64,000 bases of DNA, from positions 6,423,081 to 6,487,080 of the forward strand of contig NC_049992.1 of assembly GCF_000003815.2 (NCBI RefSeq), given 5' to 3'. This stretch comes from Branchiostoma floridae. Lineage: Eukaryota; Chordata; Leptocardii; Amphioxiformes; Branchiostomatidae. Below are positions 1 to 11,347 of the stretch, in pieces; position 1 is the stretch's first letter, and every line of letters starts with the position of its first letter. Position numbers and translations under genes: made by a program. Below the pieces are notes generated by a model that saw only the letters and a program-made list of their open reading frames with translations, was not told the origin of the DNA and ran no database searches.

Positions 1-1155
1 TTATAAATAATTATTTAGAAACAGTAATAAGGATTATATGTATAATCGCTGACTATGCTTACTTGGTTCTGGTAAGTCGCCAAATAAATCCATATTCTTG
101 CTGAAAAAGCGAACGCGCGATTTTCAGCTGAAATACTGCCTGACTTTTCACCTTTGACCTTCCCGCACAATCTCCAAGCAGATGTTAAGAGAGTGGAGAT
201 TGTAGCGGTATGTCGGACCCCATTTTCGTATAGAAAACGGGCAATTTATCGTTACAACAACAAAATATGTAATATAATAAACTCAAAATGGGACAAATGT
301 CATTTCTAACGAAAGAGACCATGGCCAGATGACTACCTTGAGCGCAAACTTTTAAAAGTGCACAATGTACAGGTAACGTTAGCATTGGAAAACGCAAAAT
401 GTTGACCAAACATGTAAGAAAAAAAGGCAGATTAAATGACTTAATGAAAAAAACTGAATATGATAGCTTAGATTTCAACTAAATAAATGAAATATTACAC
501 ATGGTAACTCGTTAGATGACCCCGACAGACTGGACAGAGGGATATGTGTCAAGTTTTTGTACTCAACATTATGTTTGTTGATAAGGACCACAGGAGGAGT
601 AGCTACAACATGCTTGTATATTGTTGTGAAGCTGATTGCGGATGTGAATAAAGTCAGGTTACGCTCGTAATTCAACTCTCTCGCGCGCAATTCACTGTAA
701 ACAAGGCTGTCATCTTATATAATAAAGTTATTACACACATGTACTATTTATAGAGGACTTTAACTATTACTTGTCAAACATTTCCTTTTGTGGTCCTTTT
801 ACGTAGAGACGTAATTATCCCCATCAGTTAAATCTCTAAACATCATGGAAAACTTTCTTGCTACTTGTTTGTGACGTAATTAATTACCCAACTTTGCCCT
901 ACACATACGGAATGTGTGTGACGTCATCACTCCTTGTGGCACAGTTAATGTGTAAAGGGCCTTTTTACTGCACGTTTACTCAAGGGCGTTACCTGCATGC
1001 TTTTAACCAGGTGTGAAGGCAAACATCGAAGTGGGTGGTTAACTCTTCATAAAATAGCCACGCGTACCGTTTTACGTCGCTCCTCAGGTAGTCTTAGACT
1101 TCCTTTGCTTGGGAGGTCTTCCTAACTTGTAGAAGACTGTCTTGAAACGCACAAG
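1..1155. other. 5' intergenic region upstream of the TMEM26-like gene
   Basis: I see no convincing gene here. Short open frames on the minus strand (185-478, 475-690) have no splice context or recognisable family. The right end should include the promoter and 5'UTR of the gene starting at 1156, but no clear TATA box is visible. Confidence 0.5.
919..926. promoter_or_regulatory. Full palindromic CRE-like site (TGACGTCA)
   Basis: A perfect TGACGTCA octamer lies about 230 bp upstream of the TMEM26-like start codon. CREB/ATF-family proteins bind this sequence and it is often found in promoters. Its function here is inferred from position only. Confidence 0.35.
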
Positions 1156-4075
1156 ATGGCCAAGAAGACGACTTGTATCTCGCAATTCTGCACTGCGATA
1201 AAGGCGCTTGTGACGAGACTTCTGTTCGTAGCGCACGGACTGGTGTGTATATGGCGGGCCACCGTGAGTTTCCCCGGGAACTCCATGCTGTGGTTCCTGA
1301 TGATCCCCGTCGTGTTGCTGTTCGTGGAGACCATGGTCACTCTGGTGTACAACAAGGGCAAGGAGTGGGGATGGTAGGGTTACTGTTGTTGTTATTTGTT
1401 TACTTCTTTTGATTGTAGAGAGCCACTAAAACAACCATCATAGTTCCATATACATGTAACATGATCTGTTTTAAAGAGAGTAAAGCAGAGAGTTCTAATG
1501 TGCTAGGCCAAAAAGAAAAGAAGAATAAATCGAAAGACCGCATTGGAAGTCTTGGAAGTACATTAGTCAAATATTATATTCAAGGTAAATACCAAGATGT
1601 TGCGTACATTATATTTCATCTAGTTCAATTTCTGGTGTAGCTACGGTGGTTTCGACTGTGGTAACTGTAGTTGAAGTTATCTTCTGTTAAATATCATGGC
1701 TCTAAGATACCTTTTACGACGAGGTTACCCCTCTCAATTTTATTTGTACATTTTGTTTCATCGTAAGAGCGTGTCTAGATCGTGCATGTACACAATGTAA
1801 GTGATTTATGAGCTGCTACATTTGTTTACCCATGGCGGAACCTAAAGAGGACATACTAACGTCGCAAATGAGACGCAACATGCCCTGAATTGTTAAGCAC
1901 TGACCGCATTCGGGCGCAAGAAATTGTAGAAAATCTTGAAAGAGATCGGCGAGTTTGCTGCAGTTTTACTGTTAACAGTTTGTGTGGCAAATACAACCCC
2001 TGACGTGTCCAACATACTGAGACATCCTACCTGACGGCTACTCAGAAAGGAGACAGACCAGGAGACTTCGCCATTATGTGCTTAACAAACGTTGTTGTGT
2101 AGTCATACAAGCAGGCATTCACAGCAAGTCAGTAGGTAAATATTACTTTCAAATCAAGGCTAGCCGCTACCAAAACATGGTTAATGATTAGCAAGTGAGG
2201 GTGAAAAGTGTGTCATTATGAAAAGCCGCGCACGTGTATGATAGAAACTTGAGTTAATTGGATCAACGAGCTTTGTTAAGTACGACAAGCTCCGTTGTTC
2301 TCTCGTTATGACCACCGGTACTGTGTCTAACGTCTGAAACATCATTCTTTGTATCAATTCTATCTTACTCACTCACTCACTCACTCACTCACTCACTCAC
2401 TCACTCACTCACTCACTCACGCACGCACTCACCCAATCACTCCCACTTACTCTGTTGGATCTCACTCACTCATTCTCCCTCTTTCACTCATTCATCCTCA
2501 CTCACTCATCCACCTCACTCACTTACATACTCACTACTCACACATGGCTGCTTTCAAATGATTTCTCCAGACGGACAGTACAGCGTATACGTAATAACGC
2601 GACCCTCTCATCTCGCCCCTTTAGGTTCTGCCCCAGCGTGTTCCTGTACCTGTTCTGTACGGTGCCTTAATAACATACCGTCTCGTCCCTACAGGTTCTG
2701 CCCCAGCGTGTTCCTGTTCCACGAGTTCTGCACGGTCTTCTTCTTCTTCGTCGTCGTGTCATCACTACACTTTTATGATCCACTTCTGCACGGTGACATA
2801 ATAACATACCGTCTCGCCCCCTTAGGTTCTGCCCTAGTGTGTTCCTGTACCTGTTCTGCACGGTGCCGTCCATCTGGTTTATGGAGTTCTCGGAGCAGGA
2901 CCGGCGGCTGGAGTCCATGTCCTCCGCCCGAGCAGCCTGCCTCAACGCCACGGCGAACTCCACTCTAGATGATGACGAGCTGGTCGTCTCGCTTCAGTCT
3001 ATTGGACTGGACGTAAGGTTTCTTTTCCGTAATCCATCTATTGGAATCTGTCTAGTTTCTTGTTCCCAATTTACTTTGGGAAAGACGACGAGAATGTGGC
3101 ACTGTCCTCAAGTTTTATTACAACAAAAAGGACAGTCATACAGTACACAGTGGTGCAGTACTCTAATTAATTAGCAAACTGGTGAGTGGCAAAGGTAAAG
3201 ATAAAGGTAAAGATAAGTTAGTCCCCTAATCTTTTTGAGGCCGTAGGGGAGCTTGAGGGGCAGTGGGTTGTTATTTACTGTGACAGAGGACAGTTTAGCT
3301 ATCATCTGATTACTTTCTTACAACTATTTACACATATATAGTGCCTTAATTTATTCATCAGACTAGTAAGGCACTGTTGAATTACATCTTATTGAGTGTA
3401 CTCATGTATAACAATATGTTTTACCTTTTTCCTACACAGCTAACGCTAACCATTGACAGCAGTACCTGGGTGTTGGGCCTAGAGCAGGCGCTAGTTTTCC
3501 TCCTGATTCTGGGACGCTGGCTTCTTCCAACTAACCTGAAGGACGACCAACTCTCCCAGCTCCTCCTCTCCTACATCGGTATGGCTGCTGACATCTTGGA
3601 GCTCCTCGAAGTCTTCGAGGAGCCCAAGGTGATTCGGAACCCTGTCTTGACCTTCGTGGTGCTGATGATCTTCTCCTTGAGTCTTCTCCAGTTCACCGTG
3701 GTGTTCACGGCACTCCCCGATCACGCGCCGAGCTGCTCCGTCACCTGCCCACCCGGCACGGACTGCCGCGGGCTCCGTTGCTGTAACCCGGAGATCTTCA
3801 ATATCTACACGACCATCATCCTACAGGACGGAGCGTTCTTCGCCGTGAGAGTGTATCTGTTCTTCGTTGAGAGGGTCTTCAGCCAGGGATTGCTGTTTTT
3901 CGCCGGGAAGAATATGCTTGTTATAATGCTGGACATCTATCGTATAAAAGCATTGTTCACTAACGATGATGAGGAAGAGGATAAGGGTGAACAAGAGTTA
4001 CAGGACACGGTTACAACAGAGGCTATTACTGTAGGTGGGGTGGACAATCAAGGGTACACCAAAGAGGCACCGTGA
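1156..4075 (+). CDS. TMEM26: Transmembrane protein 26 (TMEM26) homologue, three exons
   Basis: Exons are 1156-1373, 2826-3012 and 3440-4075 (TGA at 4073-4075). The phases fit (2, 0, stop) and give 346 aa; human TMEM26 is 368 aa. Exon 1 encodes a start plus two hydrophobic segments and ends in a split Trp codon before GTAGGG. Exon 2 reads WFCPSVFLYLFCTVPSIW, matching the equivalent human segment. Exon 3 has LILGRWLLP, DQLSQLLL, ADILEL, the ILQDGAFFAVR and FFAGKN motifs typical of the family, then an acidic hydrophilic C-tail. It is a multi-pass membrane protein; the vertebrate protein is known mainly as a marker of some adipocytes and its molecular role is unclear. Exon 2 is preceded by two partial copies of its 5' end. 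An AATAAA lies at 4411. The family call is firm; orthology is inferred. Confidence 0.93.
2366..2540 (+). repeat. (TCAC)n microsatellite and degenerate flank in TMEM26 intron 1
   Basis: An almost pure CTCA/TCAC array runs from about 2366 to 2420 and continues as interrupted CTCACTCA-type sequence to about 2540. The open frame over it is only a by-product of the repeat. Confidence 0.9.
2600..2825 (+). repeat. Two partial duplicates of TMEM26 exon 2 with their own acceptors
   Basis: The 5' edge of exon 2 with its acceptor occurs three times. Copy 1 has its acceptor AG at 2623-2624, copy 2 at 2693-2694 and the real exon at 2824-2825. Each has a pyrimidine-rich stretch, then AG and GTTCTGCCC. Copy 1 stays in frame for 14 codons, then meets TAA TAA. 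Copy 2 diverges after about eight codons and runs into a TTC-rich stretch. Only copy 3 continues into the full exon. This looks like a local tandem duplication that left decoy or alternative acceptors. Confidence 0.85.
3186..3300 (-). mobile_element. SINE-tail-like fragment in TMEM26 intron 2
   Basis: It begins with GGCAAAGGTAAAGATAAAGG and contains 'GAGGCCGTAGGGGAGCTTGA' followed by 'CAGTGGGTTGTTATTTACTG'. The same arrangement occurs at 10530-10720, where the copy runs into the body also seen in the tRNA-like copy at 13783-13972. It is probably a truncated copy of one SINE-like family, oriented minus. Confidence 0.5.
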
Positions 4076-4917
4076 TACACATGTTTTGAAATGGTGTTGA
4101 TGTTTTGTGAATGCCTGTTTTGGTGTCATTTATTTTGATGATGAGCAAAAATGTAAAGGGTTTGAGATATATTCATTCTGCTCAACGTATGATAATCAAG
4201 TCAGGTTGTTGTCTAACATTAAGTGTAGCTTGTACTAAGATCTGTGTATTTTATAATAGTAGATGAAAATGGCATATGATACAAAAATGCCAAGAATTTA
4301 CATGAATGTGAATATTCTTTATTTTAATGTAATAACGTTTCAAATACACCTTCTGTATATTTTACGGAAAGCTATGTAGTGGTAAAATACATAGAAAATA
4401 CAAAAGACAAAATAAATCATGATAGTTTTCCCATCCAGTTTAATGCCAGTTCATGCCTCATCTACATCAACAAATTCATGAACATTGGTAAGAAATTCAA
4501 TCAACTATGTTTGGAGCGTATCTTGTCTTATTTTGAAGTTTCCCACGTACTTGAAGGCTTATTTACAACTAACAAAAATGCGAAACCAGTTCAGGTCTAT
4601 TACAGCCTATATTGTAGCTATACTATAGCTACTACTTCTATCTTTTTTCATATTCTGGTTGAAATCTGACTACCCTTATCATATTTATAATAATTACATT
4701 CAGGCACACTAAGGCACCGTGCATATATTGTCATCCTAATTGTACCTTTTGTATGTATCCATAACAAGCATTGTTACTGACATGATAGATATATGAACAT
4801 TTTGTTATATGACTATGTAGTGTTTGCCTCATGTCGCTATTTGGATGTACAAAACATATTCACAAATCTCTTAATTCACATAAATTGTTATTAGATTCAT
4901 TGTTACGTGACTTTGAC
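4076..4917. other. TMEM26 3'UTR and convergent intergenic region
   Basis: This AT-rich stretch lies between two convergent genes. It contains the TMEM26 3'UTR with AATAAA at 4411-4416. An ATG-initiated frame at 4379-4669 (96 aa) overlaps the presumed UTR and has no recognisable domain. Confidence 0.5.
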
Positions 4918-4923
4918 TTTATT
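4918..4923 (-). terminator. Polyadenylation signal of the death receptor gene
   Basis: TTTATT on the plus strand reads AATAAA on the minus strand, about 60 bp past the stop codon of the receptor gene at 4983-4985. No competing signal is closer. Confidence 0.55.
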
Positions 4924-4982
4924 CAGGTTGTAATATGACATTGACACTAAAGACATCTAGTTGAGATTTCAACTTTCCTCTT

Positions 4983-5263
4983 CTACAAACCCATTTCCCT
5001 GACCTCTCTAGCTATTTTCTTCTGTCCACAGGCATCGAGTCCCTTCGCCATTCTTTCTATGTTAGCCTTGCTGCCGTTCAGTTCCTTCCACTTACAGAGC
5101 ATCTTCATGGCCCTTTCGGTGACCAGTCGGTTTTCCTCGACGATGCAGTCCTGCTGGACTTCCGTTAGGCGTCGCCCCGGCAAGTGGTTGGACAGGGATT
5201 TCCAGTTGTTGCCGATGTGCTCGGAGATGTAGATCTGCGCATCGCGGAAAGCCTCTTGAAGAT
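4983..5263 (-). CDS. Death domain exon of the TNF receptor (terminal exon)
   Basis: The acceptor TTCGATGCAG joins the split Asn codon from exon 9. The 93-residue product has the death-domain pattern: an amphipathic first helix (LQEAFRDAQIYISEHIG), the NNWKSLSNHLPG turn, and a late helix with MLCKWKELNGSKANIERM. In vertebrate receptors this domain recruits TRADD- or FADD-type adaptors; which adaptor applies cannot be read here. The protein ends soon after the domain, as in DR6-like receptors without a long tail. Confidence 0.88.
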
Positions 5264-8200
5264 CTGCATCGAAAAAACAAAAGTTAGTTTTCTAGAAAAG
5301 TTTAACTGTAATTTCTAACACGAGAATTGGACTACCACAAAATTTCGATTGGTAAGTCCAATTCTAGTGTTGGAACTCACTTTTAAACTTTTCCAGAACG
5401 TCTTCTACCAACACAGATGAATTTCCAAGGTAAAATCTGTTTTTTTATATAAAATATAGAGTCTAACGTAAATAGGTCCAATTTTTAAAAATCATAATCT
5501 TTGGTATGCTTTCTCTATTCATGCAAGCTGCTGATGTTAGAGTAAGAAAGCTAGCTTCTATTAGGCTCCATAGGTCGCTAGAAATTTAATAGCAATTAGC
5601 CAAATAGATAACATTCCAGAGGAGCTAAGCTGGCCTAGGGATACAGTTTACGACCTAGTTCTAGTGACCCGTGGGACTTGGTGGAGGCTACAAGAAAGCA
5701 AAAGCATCTATCTAAAGTATACAGGAAGTTGAAATATAAGACAGGATAGAATTCGTTCATCAGGAATTTTTATGAAGATGTATCTCAGAATCGGGTTCAT
5801 CCAGTATTTAATCACCTGAAATTAAAATAAACTTACTTTCGGTGGAGTTTGCCAAGGACCGCGGACGAACTGCTTTCGGATCAGTGACGTCATCGATGTC
5901 TACTACCACAGACTGCGTGTCGTCACTTCCGGTGATCTCGCTGACGTTGTCTTCTGCAACTGCGCTGTCATTCTTCTTGTCGGTGTAGCTCGGTGGTTCG
6001 CTGGTCTTGCGCGCACAGAATTGTTCAAAGGCGGTGCATACGTAACCACGCATCGTAGGGTGTACCGCCACGAACACGCACGTGAGACTTCCGAACGTCA
6101 TCAGTGCCACGACCACCGAAATAGCCACATTGGTCAGGATGTCTTTGCCACCCATATCTGAAAATAGAAATAAGCAATAATGTACTGTAGACCCATTTTT
6201 ATATGTTCATAAACTACAACCAGAGAAGAGATAGCAACGTGGTTAACAACATATGACACTCGCCTCTATCAGTTACTGTCTCTTCCACATCTTGTGTTGG
6301 TTTGTCTGTGGTGCCCATCATTACGTCCAGTGGTTGTTGACCCGATTTTGTGGTCTGCATTGTGAGTTCATCTTCGTCGAGGTGCATGTTCCTATTCTCA
6401 TCTATGAGAAAGATATTTGAATCAGTTTCATTCTATTACTTCTTATCAGGCATTGAGAATTTTTGCATATATGTACAATATATACGTTACTTCTTACAAT
6501 GGCTTACAATATAAGATTTTGAAAAAAATCATGTAGGGCATCTCACTAAAAAGGGACCTCACCATTTTGGTCAGATGTCTCGTGATGTGCTGGAATCTCC
6601 GACTCTCCCAGAGACGGGAGAGAGGTTGGCTCTTCTGTGATGTTCGCGAAGACAGAATCTGCAAAGTCGGGAAGTATGGAATCCTTTGAAGAGTTGACTG
6701 CATCCTCTTCGTTTTGACTCTTTTCTAAAAGAAAGGAAAAGACATTTTTTTTTATTTCATGAAATCAAGCTTTAGAAAATAGCGACATGAACATCGAATG
6801 GTGATTATGATAGATATGATGGACACAAACCTGTGTAATAGCGACTGGACATCGGTAGATCAACCAGCTGTGGCTCGGGCTGAATAAAGTCATCTTCGGG
6901 TGCTCTTTCACTATACTTAGTGTTGTCCTTACTCAGAGACTGGTCGGCAATAGACGTGAGGTTTGTATCATCTGCTTGATACAACCGGGACGACAAGATG
7001 AGTGAGCAATACAACAAAATGAATGAATGAAATTATTCATGCACTGTGCTATCATTAAACATGCTTACAAAAACGTACTATTCCATAAAAAGGCTTCTGA
7101 CATAGTATCCTGAGGTCACTACTTAATGGATGTACCTGAATAAAAGGGTTCGTCCGCTGGGTCACATGGTCCTTCTTCTGTAGCTACAGGTACGACTTCA
7201 CCCATGGCCGACCCCTCCGTGGTTAGGTGGTCGTTAGATAGTTCTGCAAGTAATGTAGGTACAACCAGTTAATGTATAAAACAGACAAGTTCTTTCACTT
7301 CAAAATATTCCATCAGTTCATTGCAAATATTTACTTATACGTTGGTATTCATTGGTCCAAAATGGTAATAAAAAAGGAAAATAAAAACCAGATTGTCACA
7401 GTAACGAAACACATACGGATGGCAGTAATTGCTCGTGTTAGTTGCTCATCAGGCGACTTGAGCGTGATCTGGTCAGGCTGAAGAAGAGTAGAAGGAAGGT
7501 ATTCCAGCTTTGAAGGGGCTGATGACAAAAGGACTGCGCTGGACATCTTCGTGTCAAAGGTAACGTTGAGGACTGACGCAACCGGCGGGTGCGTTTGCTC
7601 CGCCGTGTCTCCACAAATGTTATCCCGAAAGCGGTTGCCTCTGTCGATGATGTCGAGGTTTTGAAGAGAGCAGTCTCGATGCTTTTGACAAGGTGCCGTG
7701 GAAGAACGTTTTGAGGAGAAATATCCTCTCATACACTTACGACACTTTGTGTTCTTCTCAGTGGTACCTGAAACATTGTAAAAACAATGTCTTACTCTCT
7801 GTGTACTTCTGATCAAACTCATCTTTATACAAAATAGGAAGAGCGCTGAACAATAAAGACAAGTATATGATATAACGTTAGTTGTAAAGTTGAAGCTTTA
7901 AGCTAACACAAAAAGGAACTCGCCATAAACATTTCTTTTGTGTTGGAACAAAGCTTAAATTTTACAACTATGGGTTATACCAACACAGATGAGCTTTCAT
8001 TCGAAGTAATGGATATTGTTTTTAAAAGCATACGCCTCTTGCAGTTTCAATCAAACTATGAAGAGTCCTAAGTTTTCTGTGTACCCTAAAGCATCAAAGA
8101 GAATAAGAAACATCTTTTACTTCTCTTTACAACATAGAGTCCATTCCAAGACACCATGAGGGTTTTTAGGCGATATTTATAATTAGTCTGAATTATTTTG

Positions 8201-11200
8201 AATAAAAGAATATCTGAGCCACAATAATTAAATTATTTTAAAAAAATTGACTGAGAAAGTACTCATATATTTGAATTCCTTTGAATATTTTAGAAACATT
8301 TTGAAAGTAACTGTACAAAAATATCTTTATTTAGAATAATTGTGAAACCTCTGTGTGATTATTTGATGTTTACAAATATTTACAAAAAATGGTAAACCTC
8401 GCCAAATGGTTAAATTAGTTTATTGCCCCCATAAAAGTAAGCCCCATTGTTGTATCTGTATATTTTTAGACTTCACTGCTGGGCACTGGTGGATCCTTTG
8501 TGATGGGCCATTGTTGCATGGCACCCAACCATACTTTGCAAGGATGTGTGAATTGCTATCTTCCCAGCCCACTGAACCATTTATAAAAAATGGTAGAAAA
8601 TGGTAGAAAATGGTAAATAATGGTAGAATGCTGTTATCATTATTTAGAAACCATTAGAAGTATCCAATTCCACACGATGAATATTTCCAAAGTTTTACAG
8701 GACCAGGGAAATATTTATAAAGTTGAAACAGTGTTAGAAATATTTCTGAAGTATCAAATGTCCTAGACATATAATTACAAAACTTTAAAATCAATTCTAA
8801 ACAATGGCCACAAACATCCGCACGGTGTCTTGGAATGGACTCTATCATGTCACTTGTCACATATATCACAATCTGCGATAAGTTTCATTCATTGAACATT
8901 GATGATTTTATGTGTTTTTAAAACTGTGCCGCCTTGAGAAAAACAACAGATCTAGAGTTGAATGGTAGCCTTAAAAAAACTGCACTCCTAGCGGCCGGCT
9001 CTACAGTTGCCGCCGCTCTCGGGGAGGGGGTCATTAGCCCCAGCCAGCAAGAGATTGTGTAAACATAGGCTAAGTTGAACGGGGCCACTACAAATGATGT
9101 CTAATTTGTACCTGTTTGTGCGACCCCTTTTCCTCGCGGACAGGCCTTATGTGGTGAACACACCTCCATGTTCAGGTAGTGGCCAGGCAGACACTCACAC
9201 CTGCTGTTGTGGGTTTTGGTGCACCCTTCGACCATTCTTTGGTTCAGCTTCGAGCAAAACTCGTTACAATAAACACATTCTGTTGCCTTGTTGTATACCG
9301 CGGTGTAGTGGTTGTCTGGGCAAATCTGACACCTAGAAATGCAATATTCAAATCATGGGAAGTCAGGGGGGTATTCTACGAGCATATCTACGAGCGAGCT
9401 ATGATAGATATTTAAAGACCAGGGTTGAAAATACTCTACTTCATGTAAGATAACTTATTTCATTAGTCGATGAACAAATTTAAAAGCACATACATGGATA
9501 TGAGAAGATGAAAATAGAAAAAAATATTTACTTGGTTGTTTGTATTTTGGTGCAGTGTTCCCCCAAGTGGGTACCAGGGGGACACATATCACACAGAAGT
9601 TTCTCTTGCGTCTCCGGGTCCCTGTGTGTATACTTGTGTTCCTGTTTCTTCCTGCCATGGCGTTCAACTTCCTTCAGACGCTTGCCGCCAACTTTTTCTA
9701 CAGTCTGTAACAAGATTCATGTGTATTTAGCGCGGTAGACCGCTGAGAGGGATGCTCTTTGCTTCTGTGGGGGTACGGATGGATTTTTGTGTCGTCTCGC
9801 CTCGTCTAAATGTTAATGAAGAAGTCCCCCAGATGATGGTAGCGGTAACCATCAGTGAAGCTGTGTAATGAAGAAGCCTCTAGCCACATGTAGACAGGGG
9901 TGCCTAAGCATTTGCACGAACCCTATGAAATTCGTACGAATATTATGTGATACACACGAATCACTATGCGAAAACGCACGAATATTATGAAATTCGCACG
10001 AATCACTATGCGAAATCGTACGAATATTATGAAATTCGCACGAATCACTATGTGACACACACGAGCCTTATGTGATTTGCACGATCCTTATGCAAAAACG
10101 GCGGCCGGGAGGAGGCATGATTTTGAGCATTTCTACCCGAGATATTTATATTTCAAGGCATGGAATGGACATTTACCGTCGCAAAGATGTATTTGATAGC
10201 CTGTGAGCTACTGTTTTGCTTCATTTCGGCGTGTTACATCGTATTTTCAGTCGCCGAAGCGGCGAATCCGCCATCTTGAAAATCCCGCTCCGTCTGTCAC
10301 GTGACCCCGCCAGTGGTTGCGCAATTTCGCATAAGGATCGTGCAAATCACATAAGGCTCGTGTGTGTCACATAGTGATTCGTGCGAATTTCATAAAATTC
10401 GTACGATTTCGCATAGTGATTCGTGCGAATTTCATAATATTCGTGCGTTTTCGCATAGTGATTCGTGTGTATCACATAATATTCGTACGAATTTCATAGG
10501 GTTCGTGCAAATGCTTAGGCACCCCTGGTAGAGGTAAAGGTAAAGGTGCCCACATAGCCTTTGTGAGGCTGTAATTGCATTGGGTTGTTATTAACTGTCT
10601 CTAAGGCACTGTATTGGAAGGCCTTCTCCTTCCACCGCAGCCTTTTATCTCCCCAACCAAAGTCAGGCACCCATCTTTACACTTCCCTAAATTGCCTTTT
10701 CCAAGGACACACAGCATTAGTTGCATGTCAGGCCAAACACTGAAACTAACCGCAATGGCGCAAAACTACATTTAGGCTTACTAATCCGCTTCTTAAACAC
10801 GTTTTGATGGCGGTACGAGTACAACGCGTCAAAACATGTCCTGTGTTGTACTTTGGACCCCCCCCCCCCGTGATATGCAATCCCCGAAATGACAAATAAC
10901 GTTACCAGCCGGCCAACTCTGTTTGACTTATTGTTGCACAATCACTGTAGCACTGAGCAACCTTGAGAAAATCATGCGGATAATCGACCCGACCAACAGT
11001 ATGGATTATTTTGTAACGTGGCGTGAACACATATAGAAAAAGACATATGTCAAAAAAGTTGGGATGGTACAATACAACTTGACTGTCCGTATGGAGATAT
11101 CGACACAAAATGTGTGGTACAAGTGAGAGACTTGAATAAAAAAGAGCGTAATTGTTCAACACCCATCCGAATTTCAAATATTACAAAATTGCATCAATTA

Positions 11201-11287
11201 ATTAATAACGTCTTGAGTTATACATTTTGCATACGCACACATGCATGCACGCACACACGCACATATGTACATACATGCACACATGCA

Positions 11288-11347
<60 letters not shown>

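Noticed and set aside
2667-2963. 98-codon Arg-rich minus-strand frame
   Set aside because: It is the antisense shadow of TMEM26 exon 2 and its partial duplicates.
9852-10058. 68-codon frame with SHSDSCEFHNIR repeats
   Set aside because: It simply reads the tandem units of the transposon arm.
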